Translations under genes and position numbers: made by a program
Shown: piece by piece, positions 8,838 to 18,031 of the stretch
How the letters are laid out: each line of letters opens with the position of its first letter
Position numbering within the stretch: position 1 is the first letter of the stretch
The notes under the pieces: generated by a model
Database searches by the model: none
What the model was told of the DNA's origin: nothing
Seen by the model: the letters and a program-made list of their open reading frames with translations, nothing else
NCBI RefSeq assembly: GCF_038592905.1
Contig: NZ_CP151943.1
Span: 1,986,501-2,050,500 of the forward strand
From: Neobacillus sp. FSL H8-0543
GTDB lineage: Bacteria; Bacillota; Bacilli; Bacillales; Cytobacillaceae
Reading direction: 5' to 3'
Length of the DNA: 64,000 nt

Positions 8838-11800
8838 ATGAAAAGGACAAGAAAAAAGTATAGTAAAACGATTGCAGTACTTTTAGCTGGTTGTATGGTA
8901 GGTTCTACATGGTTTACGAATGGTTCTCTGATAGTAGCTGAGGGGAAAACGGATAGTACACAAGTAGGAAGTCAAATCATTCCACAAAGTGCACAAACGG
9001 TCATTTCTTCTGAAGAAATGGACGTTCTCGTCGATGTGAATTTTCCAAGAGTCATTCAGTACAATTTAAAATCTGGAAATGGAGCAGGGAATACTTTTTA
9101 CGGACAGACTGAAGCATTAGATACAATCCTAATTAATGACGTAGCAGTAAAACCAAAAGTAAAAGCAAAAGCTTCAGGTGATAAAATTGTCTATGAGATA
9201 ACTTTAATAGACGATAGTAACAATATCTCTGCAGTAATTACCGCAGAGTTGGTTGTTAAAGGTAATACTTTAGAATTCAATATTACAAAAATTGTCGACA
9301 ACAAAATCGTAAAAACAATTGAAATTCCAAATCACAATTTAATTACTGTAAATAGTGGTCAAAAAGATGCTGTACTAGATGGAGTACAGATGTCTACAAA
9401 TACACATATCAATGGTGACAGACAGGTAAAGGTTGATGAAAATTTAATTATGAAAGATGAAGAGCAAAAAGGATATATGTACGCTTTTCTTTCTAATGAT
9501 GTATTAAGCGCAGGTATATGGTCGAATACGGAGAATAGTCTAGCAAAAAAATTAGATCCAGATTCTTATGCTGCAAAAACGGATGCACAAAGAATTACCG
9601 CTACGGCTACGACTAACAGTGCAGGGGAAAAAACCATTGGTTTAAGTAGTACATTCTGGACGTTTCAAAAGTCAGAAGAGCATCGTAAGGAAGATGGTAC
9701 TCTTGAGCTAGAAGATGGAACAGTAAACAAGGTAGATGAAATGCCATCCGCGAAGGTTGTTATTACTGGTGACGCGAATGGTGATAAAAAAATAAACTGG
9801 CAAGACGGAGCGATTGATTATAGAAAAATTATGAACGAACCTCTAGGGGCTGAAAGCGTACCAGACTTAGTCGGTTACCGCATTAGCATGAACTTTGGCG
9901 GTCAAGCTCAAAATCCTTTCTTAATGGCTTTAGATGGAGTGAAGAAGTTTTCCTTAAATACTGATGGACTAGGACAATCGATTCTGCTGAAGGGTTATGG
10001 TAGTGAAGGCCATGATTCTGGTCATTTAAATTTTGCAGATATTGGAACTCGTATCGGTGGCGCAAAGGATATGAAAACATTGCTAGCCAAGGGTAAAGAA
10101 TATGGGGCAACCTTTGGAGTTCACGTGAATGCAAGTGAAACGTATCCAGAGTCAAAATATTTCCAAGAAGACCGTTTATTAAAAAATCCAGATGGAACGT
10201 ATAAGTATGGTTGGAACTGGATTGACCAAGGAATAAACATTAATGCGGATTATGATTTAAGAAATGGCAGAGCACAACGATTCAAAGATCTTTATGACGC
10301 CCTTGGTGGCAAAAAGAATGATTTAAATTTTATTTATGTAGACGTTTGGGGTAATGGACAGTCAGGTGATAATAGTACATGGCCAAGTCGTCAGATAAGT
10401 AAAGAAATTACCAGTTTAGGTTGGCGCTTAGGCAGTGAGTGGGGATATGCTAACGAGTATGATTCTACATTCCAGCACTGGGCAGCTGATTTAACTTATG
10501 GTGGTTTTACTCTAAAAGGGATCAATAGTACCATTACTCGTTTCATTAAAAACCATCAAAAAGATGCATGGAATGGGAACTATCCTAGGTATGGCGGCGA
10601 CGCGGATGCTCCATTATTAGGTGGCTACAGCATGAAGGACTTTGAAGGATGGCAAGGTAGAAGTGACTACAAAGCCTATATGGATAACTTGTTTGCCGTG
10701 AACGTTCCTGCAAAATTCATTCAGCATTATAAAGTAACACAGTGGGAAGATGGTCAAGCAGTTGAAATGACAGATAATAATCAAACATACAACTGGGTAC
10801 CAGGCATGAAGGCTGTATTAAAGGATGACTCTGGTAAAAACACACTTGGAATTGAAAGAAAGTCGAATGATTTTGCAAATGATAAGGATGGTTACCGTAC
10901 AAGAACGATGACACTTAATGGGAAGAAAGTATTTGAAGGTCAACCTGGTGATGAAAAGTATTTACTGCCATGGTCTTGGGATCAAAATGGGAAAAAGTTA
11001 GCATCAGCGAAGGAAAAATTATACCATTGGAATACAAACGGTGGAGAAACAACTTGGACGGTTCCAACTGGCTGGAAAGGTACAGTTAAAGTTTATGAGC
11101 TAACAGAGCTAGGTCTTGAAAATGGGAAAGATGTTGCGATTAAAAATGGCGAGATCACATTAAATGCAAAAAAATTGACTGCCTATGTCATTCATAAAAA
11201 ACCGCAATCTAACAAAGATGTTAATTGGAGCGAAGGAATGCATCTTGTAGATACTGGCTTTAACAGCAATTCCTTAAAAGATTGGACAGTTACAGGAGAT
11301 TCAGAAGCGGTTACGATTAAGAAGAGTGAAGGTAACAATAACATGTTAACCATCACTAACAATCAAGAGAAAGTAAATGTTACTCAAAAAGTAACGGGAT
11401 TAAAACCAAATACTAAGTATGCTGCTTATGTTGGTATTGACAACAGAAGTGAAGAACAAGCAAGTATCACAATTACTACTAACGGTAAAGAGTATACAAA
11501 TAGTACCGGTAAATCGATCGCTAAGAACTATGTAAGAGCTTATGCACACAATACTTTAGGTACGGAGAAAGCAAAAGCAGATGGCCAAATGACTTCAACA
11601 ATAGATGGAACAAGTTATTTCCAGAATATGTATGTATACTTTGAAACAGATAATGATGCATCGGATGTAACCATTGATTTATCAAGAGATGCTGGGAATG
11701 GTGCAAGCTACTTTGATGATATTCGTATCGTAGAAAATAACGCTAAAAACCAAGTAAGCAGTGATAAATTCGTACAAGACTTTGAAAGTGTTGTACAAGG

Positions 11801-12335
11801 AATCTATCCGTTTGTCATTGGGAATATTGAAGGGGTGGAAGATAATAGAACCCACCTTGCTGAATTAAATGCACCATATACCCAAAGAGGTTGGAACCAA
11901 AAGCTATTAAACGATGTGATTGCTGGTAAATGGTCAATTAAAACGAATGGTTTAACGGGGCGTAACAAACTTGTATACCAAACAATACCGCAAAACTTCA
12001 AATTCAAACCAGGTGTAACGTATAAAATCACCTTTGATTATGAAGCAGGTAGTAATGGAACTTACGCAGTAGTAACAGGTAATGCTCCATTTGAAGAAAA
12101 AGGAGTATTAACGAAGGGTGAATTACAATCAACAGCAAGTAGCGATAAGGATGCAAAATCCGGCACCTATTCCTTTACTTTAAAAGGGGATGAATCAGGT
12201 CAAAGCTGGTTTGGTATTTATTCTACGAGCAAAGCTGCCGATACTCAAGGAGTGACAGGCGCACAAGCTAACTTTAATGGCTATAAAGATATTATGCTTG
12301 ATAATCTAGTTATTGAAACGGTACCAAACGAATAG
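8838..12335 (+). CDS. Secreted endo-alpha-N-acetylgalactosaminidase, glycoside hydrolase family 101
   Basis: 1165 residues. It releases core-1 O-glycan disaccharides from mucin-type glycoproteins. After a signal peptide (residues 1-35) comes a beta-rich N-terminal region, an EF-hand-like calcium loop (DANGDKKINWQDG), and a TIM barrel with the GH101 hallmark FIYVDVWGNGQ. Asp502 fits the nucleophile and Glu534 in LGSEWGYANEY the acid/base; their spacing of 32 equals the pneumococcal enzyme pair Asp764/Glu796. Carbohydrate-binding-like beta domains fill the C-terminal 400 residues (two segments with FQNMYVYFETDN-like and FNGYKDIMLDNLVIE-like ends). There is no wall anchor, so it is probably released. 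ATG 8838 follows GGGAGGG; the frame is open 51 bases further up but without a binding site. It appears monocistronic. Confidence 0.93.
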   Translation: MKRTRKKYSKTIAVLLAGCMVGSTWFTNGSLIVAEGKTDSTQVGSQIIPQSAQTVISSEEMDVLVDVNFPRVIQYNLKSGNGAGNTFYGQTEALDTILINDVAVKPKVKAKASGDKIVYEITLIDDSNNISAVITAELVVKGNTLEFNITKIVDNKIVKTIEIPNHNLITVNSGQKDAVLDGVQMSTNTHINGDRQVKVDENLIMKDEEQKGYMYAFLSNDVLSAGIWSNTENSLAKKLDPDSYAAKTDAQRITATATTNSAGEKTIGLSSTFWTFQKSEEHRKEDGTLELEDGTVNKVDEMPSAKVVITGDANGDKKINWQDGAIDYRKIMNEPLGAESVPDLVGYRISMNFGGQAQNPFLMALDGVKKFSLNTDGLGQSILLKGYGSEGHDSGHLNFADIGTRIGGAKDMKTLLAKGKEYGATFGVHVNASETYPESKYFQEDRLLKNPDGTYKYGWNWIDQGININADYDLRNGRAQRFKDLYDALGGKKNDLNFIYVDVWGNGQSGDNSTWPSRQISKEITSLGWRLGSEWGYANEYDSTFQHWAADLTYGGFTLKGINSTITRFIKNHQKDAWNGNYPRYGGDADAPLLGGYSMKDFEGWQGRSDYKAYMDNLFAVNVPAKFIQHYKVTQWEDGQAVEMTDNNQTYNWVPGMKAVLKDDSGKNTLGIERKSNDFANDKDGYRTRTMTLNGKKVFEGQPGDEKYLLPWSWDQNGKKLASAKEKLYHWNTNGGETTWTVPTGWKGTVKVYELTELGLENGKDVAIKNGEITLNAKKLTAYVIHKKPQSNKDVNWSEGMHLVDTGFNSNSLKDWTVTGDSEAVTIKKSEGNNNMLTITNNQEKVNVTQKVTGLKPNTKYAAYVGIDNRSEEQASITITTNGKEYTNSTGKSIAKNYVRAYAHNTLGTEKAKADGQMTSTIDGTSYFQNMYVYFETDNDASDVTIDLSRDAGNGASYFDDIRIVENNAKNQVSSDKFVQDFESVVQGIYPFVIGNIEGVEDNRTHLAELNAPYTQRGWNQKLLNDVIAGKWSIKTNGLTGRNKLVYQTIPQNFKFKPGVTYKITFDYEAGSNGTYAVVTGNAPFEEKGVLTKGELQSTASSDKDAKSGTYSFTLKGDESGQSWFGIYSTSKAADTQGVTGAQANFNGYKDIMLDNLVIETVPNE

Positions 12336-12349
12336 AATCAGTTGTTATA

Positions 12350-12379
12350 AAGAGTCGAGAGAAATCTCGATTCTTTTTT
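12350..12379 (+). terminator. Rho-independent terminator of the GH101 gene
   Basis: AGAGTCGAGA and TCTCGATTCT pair around GAAA and are followed by six T residues, 15 bases after the stop codon. Confidence 0.85.
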
Positions 12380-12510
12380 ATATTTGGTGTCTATAAGGAG
12401 CGCGTTGATGGAAAATCTGCCTCTCCCCTGCCCACTGATATAGACTCATCACCTCTAGTTGTGCTTGATTCGTTAGGGCTGACCCCACAATCAAGTCACC
12501 CATCTAACCC

Positions 12511-12533
12511 TCTGCTAATAGACTATTAGCAGA
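12511..12533 (+). promoter_or_regulatory. 23-bp perfect palindrome abutting the ribosome-binding site of the GntA-like gene
   Basis: Half-site TCTGCTAATAG is mirrored exactly around a single central A. The palindrome ends immediately before AAAAGGAGGGG, the Shine-Dalgarno of the gene starting at 12549. It may be a repressor operator, or a 5'-leader stem that controls access to the ribosome-binding site. Confidence 0.6.
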
Positions 12534-12548
12534 AAAGGAGGGGCACAA

Positions 12549-13319
12549 GTGGGAAACCTTTTAGAAAAAATTTGGATAGAAAAATATATTGAAACACTTC
12601 CCTTGTGGAAACAAACAGCTTATCAGTCGTTCTCTTCCACGATAACAAACGCGAAAAAACCCTTTCCTTGTATTCCAGCTATACAAGGATTTCTCGCTGA
12701 TCAACTTCGGTTCAGCTTTATAGAAGATCCTCGTCAACTTCATTCTTCCCAGGAGCTTGCTGAGGTCTTAAGAGCATACGGAAAATGTTCACGTGATACT
12801 GGAAAATATGCCTCTCTAGTTGTCTTTTTTGAAACACCTAAAGATGTAAGTGAGAATTATCATATTGAGAACTATCGTGAATTATTTTGGACTGTTTTAA
12901 ACAATGTAACAACGTTTGATGAAAAGGAGTGGCCAGAAGATATCCCGACAGATCCCTCTCACCATAAATGGGAATTTTGTTTTGATGGAGAGCCATATTT
13001 TGTCTTCTGTGCTACACCTGCTCATCTTGTACGCAAAAGTCGCCATTCTCCATGCCTGTTAATGGCGTTTCAACCTCGATGGGTGTTTGAAAAAATAAAT
13101 GATTCTACAGTATTCGGACGTAATATGAAAAAACTCATCCGACAACGACTTGTCGATTATGATGGCGTCCCAGGCCACCCCGATCTTAAATGGTATGGAA
13201 ATGAAAACAATCATGAATGGAAGCAATATTTTTTAAGTGAAGATGAAAGTAGTCCTTCAAAATGCCCATTTATGAAAATGAAAAATAAATTTTCAAATTT
13301 CCTTAACAAAAAAATATAA
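12549..13319 (+). CDS. YqcI/YcgG-family protein (GntA-like haem-dependent N-hydroxylase family)
   Basis: 256 residues, cytosolic, with no signal or membrane segment. Family-typical blocks are PFPCIPAIQGFLADQLRFSF near residues 38-57, YASLVVFFETP, WEFCFDGEPYFVFCATPAH and SPCLLMAFQPRWVFEKI. The family includes GntA, the haem-dependent N-hydroxylase of guanitoxin biosynthesis, so an N-oxygenation of a guanidine- or amine-type substrate is possible; the B. subtilis members have no proven role. The C-terminus ends in a CPFMKMKNK tail. The start is GTG 12549 after AAAAGGAGGGG. The DUF1989 gene about 0.9 kb downstream belongs to a family tied to guanidine and urea metabolism, which supports a nitrogen-compound role. 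Confidence 0.8.
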   Translation: MGNLLEKIWIEKYIETLPLWKQTAYQSFSSTITNAKKPFPCIPAIQGFLADQLRFSFIEDPRQLHSSQELAEVLRAYGKCSRDTGKYASLVVFFETPKDVSENYHIENYRELFWTVLNNVTTFDEKEWPEDIPTDPSHHKWEFCFDGEPYFVFCATPAHLVRKSRHSPCLLMAFQPRWVFEKINDSTVFGRNMKKLIRQRLVDYDGVPGHPDLKWYGNENNHEWKQYFLSEDESSPSKCPFMKMKNKFSNFLNKKI

Positions 13320-13508
13320 ATGAACGATTCTTAAACTCCCCTCCCTGTGTTCAAACCTCCCTTCCAAATCGATTGTATAAATACGATTACTCCATATGAA
13401 AAGGTAACTCATACTTTGCTTGAGGTAATAAAAAATATGTATTACATGAAAATACTCTAAAAGGAAATTATAATTATGTACTTCGATTAAACACAGGAGG
13501 GAAACATT

Positions 13509-14138
13509 TTGCAAAATATGAACCAAAACGAAAATCAGTTTTCAACAAATCCGCCTACCAATCAACCAATACTTAAGAACCACGGTGGTCACGAGTTATT
13601 TGATGCCCACGAAGTGATAGCGGGTTTAATTAGTATGCTAGACCAATATCAAATGTATGATCAATATATAAAGGACCCAGAATTAAAGTCTATTTTACAG
13701 CGCCAGTCGTTTTTCGTGACACAAATGTACAATACCGTTGTTGAAAGTTTCCAAACCGGGCAAGATCCCACGATTCCTACGCAACAATATAAAATGAATC
13801 AAAATAACAATGTTCTATATGGAATGAAGCCTGGTCAACCGAAAAAACCTAATCAGTCCATAAATGAGCTTTCAGATCAAGGACTCTCCGCTTACATGTT
13901 AGGAAACACAAAATCATTATCAGCTCTTTTAGCAATGACTGCCCTAGAGATGACAAACCCGGTGCTTCGTCGTGTCATTGCCGATAGTGTACCGAATTTT
14001 ATTGAAATGAGTTATGAAATATTTCTTTACCAAAATAAACACGGTTATTATCAGGTTCCTCAACTAATGGAACAAGATATGAATCTAATGCTTACAAGCT
14101 ATGCAAAGGCTCCTCAACAAGGGAGTTTACCACATTAA
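13509..14138 (+). CDS. CotF-type spore coat protein
   Basis: 209 residues. The N-terminal 25 residues are Asn/Gln-rich and disordered. A helical CotF-like region follows: HELFDAHEVIAGLISMLDQYQ, then DPELKSILQRQSFFVTQMYN, and near the C-terminus EMTNPVLRRVIADSVPNFIEMSYEIF and YYQVPQLMEQDM. These match the alpha-helical coat proteins laid down on Bacillus spores. The middle of the protein (about 95-125) is low-complexity and hydrophilic. The start is TTG 13509, eight bases after AGGAGG; an ATG three codons later is less well placed. The gene is separate from its neighbours (190 and about 100 bp gaps) and would be expected under late sporulation sigma factors, though I could not pick out a clear SigK promoter. 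Confidence 0.85.
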   Translation: MQNMNQNENQFSTNPPTNQPILKNHGGHELFDAHEVIAGLISMLDQYQMYDQYIKDPELKSILQRQSFFVTQMYNTVVESFQTGQDPTIPTQQYKMNQNNNVLYGMKPGQPKKPNQSINELSDQGLSAYMLGNTKSLSALLAMTALEMTNPVLRRVIADSVPNFIEMSYEIFLYQNKHGYYQVPQLMEQDMNLMLTSYAKAPQQGSLPH

Positions 14139-14239
14139 ATCATGGAGCTGGATAAAGGAAATTTCTTAATCCAGCTTTTTTATATGAACGAATCATACTA
14201 GTTGAATTTTTGCTGTTTATCTTTTAGGGAGTGCTGCTC

Positions 14240-14830
14240 ATGAAAGAACATCAAATTAAAAGCAAAACGGGATATAGTCTTACTTTACAAAAAGGTCAAA
14301 CGATAAAGGTAATTAATGTAGAAGGGCAACAAATTGCTGATTTTATTGCTTACAATATGCATGATTTTATGGAAAGGCTTGACCCTGTTGCAACAAGAGA
14401 CGCTTTACAGTCGACTGATATTAAAGAAGGGGGTATATTATATTCCAATTTATACAGACCGATGTTAACGTTACTAAAAGATACCGTAGGAAAACACGAT
14501 TTACTTTCACCAGCATGTCGGCCTGAAATGTATAAATTGTTATTCAATAAAGAAAAGCCATTAGAGAACTGTTACTACATACTAAATAAGGCTCTATCAA
14601 ACTATAATGTTCCAGCACCTAGGCAACATTATCCGTTTAATATCTTTATGAATACCGTTATTGATAAAGTGAATCAAATTACGGTCAAAACATCTTTATC
14701 TTCCGCAGGAGATTATGTAGAATTGCGAGCTGAAATGGACTTAATTATTGCAATATCAGCATGCCCAAATGAGGAAAGTGCTGGAAATGGATACCACTCT
14801 ACTGCTATAAAAATAGAAGTGTACCCATGA
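14240..14830 (+). CDS. DUF1989 (urea-carboxylase-associated family) protein
   Basis: 196 residues. The domain fills the protein: GYSLTLQKGQTIKVINVEGQQIADF at the N-terminus, SNLYRPMLTLLKDT in the middle, a Cys near HDLLSPACRPEMY, CYYILNKALSNYNV, PFNIFMNT, and a GDYVELRAEMDLIIAISACP segment with conserved Cys. Paralogues form the carboxyguanidine deiminase subunits that feed urea carboxylase and allophanate hydrolase in guanidine breakdown; others are uncharacterised. ATG 14240 follows AGGGAG by eight bases; a GTG three codons earlier lacks spacing for a binding site. No urea carboxylase lies in the window. An IS605-type element is inserted only about 20 bases beyond the stop codon. Confidence 0.8.
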   Translation: MKEHQIKSKTGYSLTLQKGQTIKVINVEGQQIADFIAYNMHDFMERLDPVATRDALQSTDIKEGGILYSNLYRPMLTLLKDTVGKHDLLSPACRPEMYKLLFNKEKPLENCYYILNKALSNYNVPAPRQHYPFNIFMNTVIDKVNQITVKTSLSSAGDYVELRAEMDLIIAISACPNEESAGNGYHSTAIKIEVYP

Positions 14831-14852
14831 ATGACTATTACAGACTGATGCT

Positions 14853-15060
14853 CCACATGCATAAATGCAGTGGGTTCATAACTTCCTAGTCTTCGCCTAT
14901 TCGTACACTCACTTTTCTTCGAGAAGAAAACGGCTTTGGAAACAGGAACTGGAACTAGTTCTGTTAGAACATTCGGAGTCAAAGCAACCTTTGTTGCCAT
15001 TGACGACTACATCTTTTGTTCTTGCGAACTCGGCTACATCAAACCGCAAAGAAATGAATG
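14853..15060 (-). ncRNA. Possible omega/reRNA region at the 3' end of the tnpB element
   Basis: In TnpB systems the guide-RNA scaffold is encoded by the tnpB 3' end plus the right end of the element. The 210 non-coding bases between the tnpB stop (15061) and the terminal hairpin (14853) are in the right place and orientation. The guide would be read from the host DNA below 14853, i.e. from the tail of the DUF1989 gene. This is inferred from position; I did not fold the RNA. Confidence 0.4.
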
Positions 15061-16704
15061 TTAGGCTGCACATCCTGCAGTCTTTTTTACTTTTAATTTG
15101 ATACCAGAATTTAAGACTACCTCATTTTTATTTTCTATCTTCTTAATTTCTTCCTCTTGATAGTTAAAAAACGACTCAAACGTATGGAAACAAGAGGCTC
15201 TATTAGTCTTCAATCCTAACATATCTGAGTTCATTAAAAGAAAAGCAGAATATAAATCACGTTGGACCTTGGTACCGTCTTCAAATAGATGCCATCGCTC
15301 TTTTAATTCTTTCTTTTTGTATTTGTCTTCTTTGTGGTCATACTGACTTGCTTTAAAAGAGGATGTCTTGACTTTGATGAAAGTCCCGCCCAAGGCTGTG
15401 ACTTTTTTTGAAAGAATACTTACGAAGGCTGCGGGAGAACGACGGGCTATGGTTTTGCCGAACCGTTTTTTCTTTTTAAACTTACCTGTTTTTTTACTAA
15501 CTTCTGTCTTTTTAGCATGCTTTTGAAGGGCTTTAAAATTCATTTCTTCGATGTAAAATGTATCGCCTAACATGACCATTCGATTGGCTTCGTATTGGTG
15601 GCTAAACTTTCGATATAAAGCTAACTTTCGATACAGTTCTTTCAATTTAGCTTTCAATCTTTTATAGCTATTGGAAAATTTCCATTGCTTCTTCCCTTTT
15701 CTAATACGGCCTGCTTCATCGAAGTTCAGTGGGTTAGTCGCTCTTTTTGAACGGTCTAGTTTTCTATTTAGTCGCCTGATTTCCCGTTGGACATGTTCCA
15801 CTATTTTTATGTTTTCTGCCAAGTTTTTCAATAGAACCTTTGATGTACCTGATAGTGCCACCGAGGATGTCCCAATGTCAATCCCTACCGGACCTTTACC
15901 TAAGGGATATTTCACCTGCCCAGTTTTCAGGTCCCTTTTTACAGGAGGATAACCCGCACAGATCAGTTGAGCATAGTATCGGACGATCCCTCTGACGACC
16001 CGTTTTAAAATACGAACATATTTTACCCTATAGAAGTCCGTAACCGTTTCTCCCTCTTTGTTCTTGTATTGAAAAGACTGTTCGGAGTTTAGTAGATAAA
16101 AAGCTTCCTTTTGATACATATCCCTATCTTTTACCTTCAGTGCAAATACCTTATTATTTGAGATTACTTTTTCCTCTTTGAATCTCCAACCTGTTTCGTT
16201 ATTTTTTCCTTCAAAAGGAATTCATTTCTCCACGCTTTACAAATACCACCTTTTTCGCGTTGCCAAACAATTTCTTTTTGAAAGTGTTCCATGCCCTTGT
16301 TGCTGTTTTTTGAGCGATGATTGAATTAATTTTATCATTAAAGTGTTTTCGAACTTGTTTTATATATTCGTGTATCGAATATTCCGTTACTCCAAATTCT
16401 TCTCTCAGTTTTTTAAATTCTCCCCAGAGAGGTTTTTCCGTTCATTTTGATAATACGTCAATTTTTCTTCGTTACTAATGTTAGCTAGGTTTGATTTTAT
16501 AACTCTTGAAATACGGACTAATTTTTTGTATCGTTTTGTCCTTTTCATTTGTTTTTCTCTCTTCAAATACTCGCCAAGCGAAGTATTATAGATCACTCGA
16601 TTCGTTTCCAATTCAGATTCAATCATAAATAAGTCTCTATTTTCACCTATTAATTCTACATCTATAATAAATGAAGGAGTTTTTCCTTTCGCCATGTCTT
16701 CCAC
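15061..16704 (-). pseudogene. tnpB-like RNA-guided nuclease gene, broken by two frameshifts
   Basis: The N-terminal part (16704 to about 16430: SFIIDVELIGENRDLFMIES) leaves frame near 16430. The middle (EFKKLREEFGVTEYSIHEYIK) leaves frame again near 16220. The last 352 codons (from 16119) then stay open. RuvC residues are kept: Asp in PVGIDIGTSSVAL, Glu in FYIEEMNFKAL, Asp in VQRDLYSAFLLM. The usual CxxC...CxxC zinc finger between the last two is absent; that stretch reads ASQYDHKEDKYKKKELKERWHLF. The family is the IS605 OrfB accessory nuclease, which keeps elements at donor sites. The protein is likely not made intact. GC and codon use look like the neighbours, so the loss may be old. Confidence 0.8.
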
Positions 16705-16951
16705 CCGATTTCAAACATACGTTCGTATTTACTATACCAAATAATAACTGAATTTACAATAAATAAATCGATTCATCCCCATATTTCAAAGTAGGGGCTT
16801 TCCCGATTTAGTTTTGGTAAGTCCAACATTGTATTGTGAGGCTGGCAATAGGTGAAAGGCGATCGCCAAGAATGGGACCGGCATTCAGACAAGAGTTCGG
16901 TTTTTAAACCTGATCTTGTCCGAATGAGACCGGTTCCGTCCCCACGGTCCT

Positions 16952-17796
16952 CTATTTCTTTTGATTACCACTTACAAAATTTTGGATATATTCAAGCTGT
17001 TCTTCCATTGGTTTTGTCTTTCGTACCTCGATGAATTTAGTAACTGCTTTATCAAGGGATACTTCTGTACCTACGATTTCTCCGATCTCAATAGATCATC
17101 AAAGAAGCTCCACATTTCCTCATGTGTTTTCGGCTCTTGATGCCCAGTCACATAGTAATTTACATCGTATTTTTTTATTTTATCTACTAGGATAATGAGT
17201 TCGTCCTTATCATAGCTCCATTCTCCACTATAAAAGTCCTGATATATGCAATCCCCGAGAAACATTACCTTTTCATCAGGAATATAAATAATCGATGAAT
17301 CCTGTGCATGGACCCCTCCAACATGCTCAACTACACAAGTGACGCCACCCAAATCAATTTCTAATTTATTGTCAAACGTTAAATCGGGCACCTTCAATTC
17401 CAAATGACCCCGTGTAGGCATTTCACGCTTTATCATGTCGCTACAAAACTCAATTTCTTCACCCGTTTCAACTCGTGCATCTAATGAAGCATCATCCCAT
17501 TTTAGCGTTTTCAAATAGTCCAATTTCTTCTTCGTTTCAGTATGACTAATCGTTAATAGGTCCATTGTTTTCATACCAAAGATATGATCCCAATGCCAAT
17601 GTGTAATGACAACAAACTTTACTGGCGGTATCTCCAATTTTTCGACAAGATTGAGAATATCCCTTGCATGTGCAGGTGAATTCCCTGAATCAACAAGCAA
17701 GCTAAAAGTATCCCCACAAATTAACCCTAATGCGGGACGATCCGTTTCTGAATAATGAGGCATATAATACACTCTATTTGCTAGTTTTTTAAGCAT
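16952..17796 (-). pseudogene. Metallo-beta-lactamase-fold hydrolase with a 3'-end frameshift
   Basis: The open frame from ATG 17796 gives 241 residues ending at 17071. It contains the metal site THWHWDH (His66, His68, Asp70, His71), later GGVHAQDSSIIY, FLGDCIY and VTGHQEPKTHEEMW, so the hydrolase core is complete. Close to the end the frame shifts by one base near 17090. The other frame continues with clear protein character (IEIGEIVGTEV, then FIEVRKTKPMEEQLEYIQNF) to a stop at 16952. I infer a single-base deletion that replaces the last 46 or so residues with RSEKS. The active site is intact, so the shortened enzyme may still work; a sequencing error is also possible. The substrate is unknown. 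A gene with no operon partners. Confidence 0.75.
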
Positions 17797-17850
17797 TTAA
17801 ATACCCTTCTCTCTGGCTCTCTTGCAAAGACTCTTAAATAACTGGAAATT

Positions 17851-17880
17851 CCCTGGATGGTGCCTGTCACCGAGCTCATG
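17851..17880. repeat. REP-like motif GGTGCCTGTCACC
   Basis: A GGTGCCTGTCACC core (17859-17871) followed by GAGCTC lies in the divergent gap before the uracil permease. The same core with a similar flank (CGAGTTC) recurs at 19462-19474, and inverted at 56534-56545. Confidence 0.6.
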
Positions 17881-18031
17881 CGTTTTCCCATCTTGTATTA
17901 AACTTCATCTACTAAAAACGTAAAGATTTAATCACTAAAGATATATTTTATTCTACTAATGAATTTTGATTCTAAAATTAAATAGAAGAAATATAACATA
18001 AATGAGGGGACTATTAAAGGGGGGGACGCGA

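Larger units (their letters stand above)
14848..16800 (-). mobile_element. Decayed IS605-family element (tnpB only)
   Basis: A tnpB-like gene on the minus strand is flanked by subterminal hairpins of the kind IS200/IS605 elements use instead of inverted repeats. On the 3' side CCACATGC and GCAGTGG pair at 14853-14873; on the 5' side CCCC and GGGG pair at 16777-16797. No tnpA (Y1 transposase) is present, so it could not move on its own. It sits directly behind the DUF1989 stop codon. The element ends are approximate. Confidence 0.75.

Noticed and set aside
14713..15101. Open frames on both strands between DUF1989 and tnpB (78 and 95 codons)
   Set aside because: They cover the non-coding right end of the IS605-type element and partly overlap DUF1989; no family match or start signal.
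17880..18031. Riboswitch or PyrR attenuator before the uracil permease
   Set aside because: The leader is AT-rich with no antiterminator/terminator pair or recognisable aptamer core.
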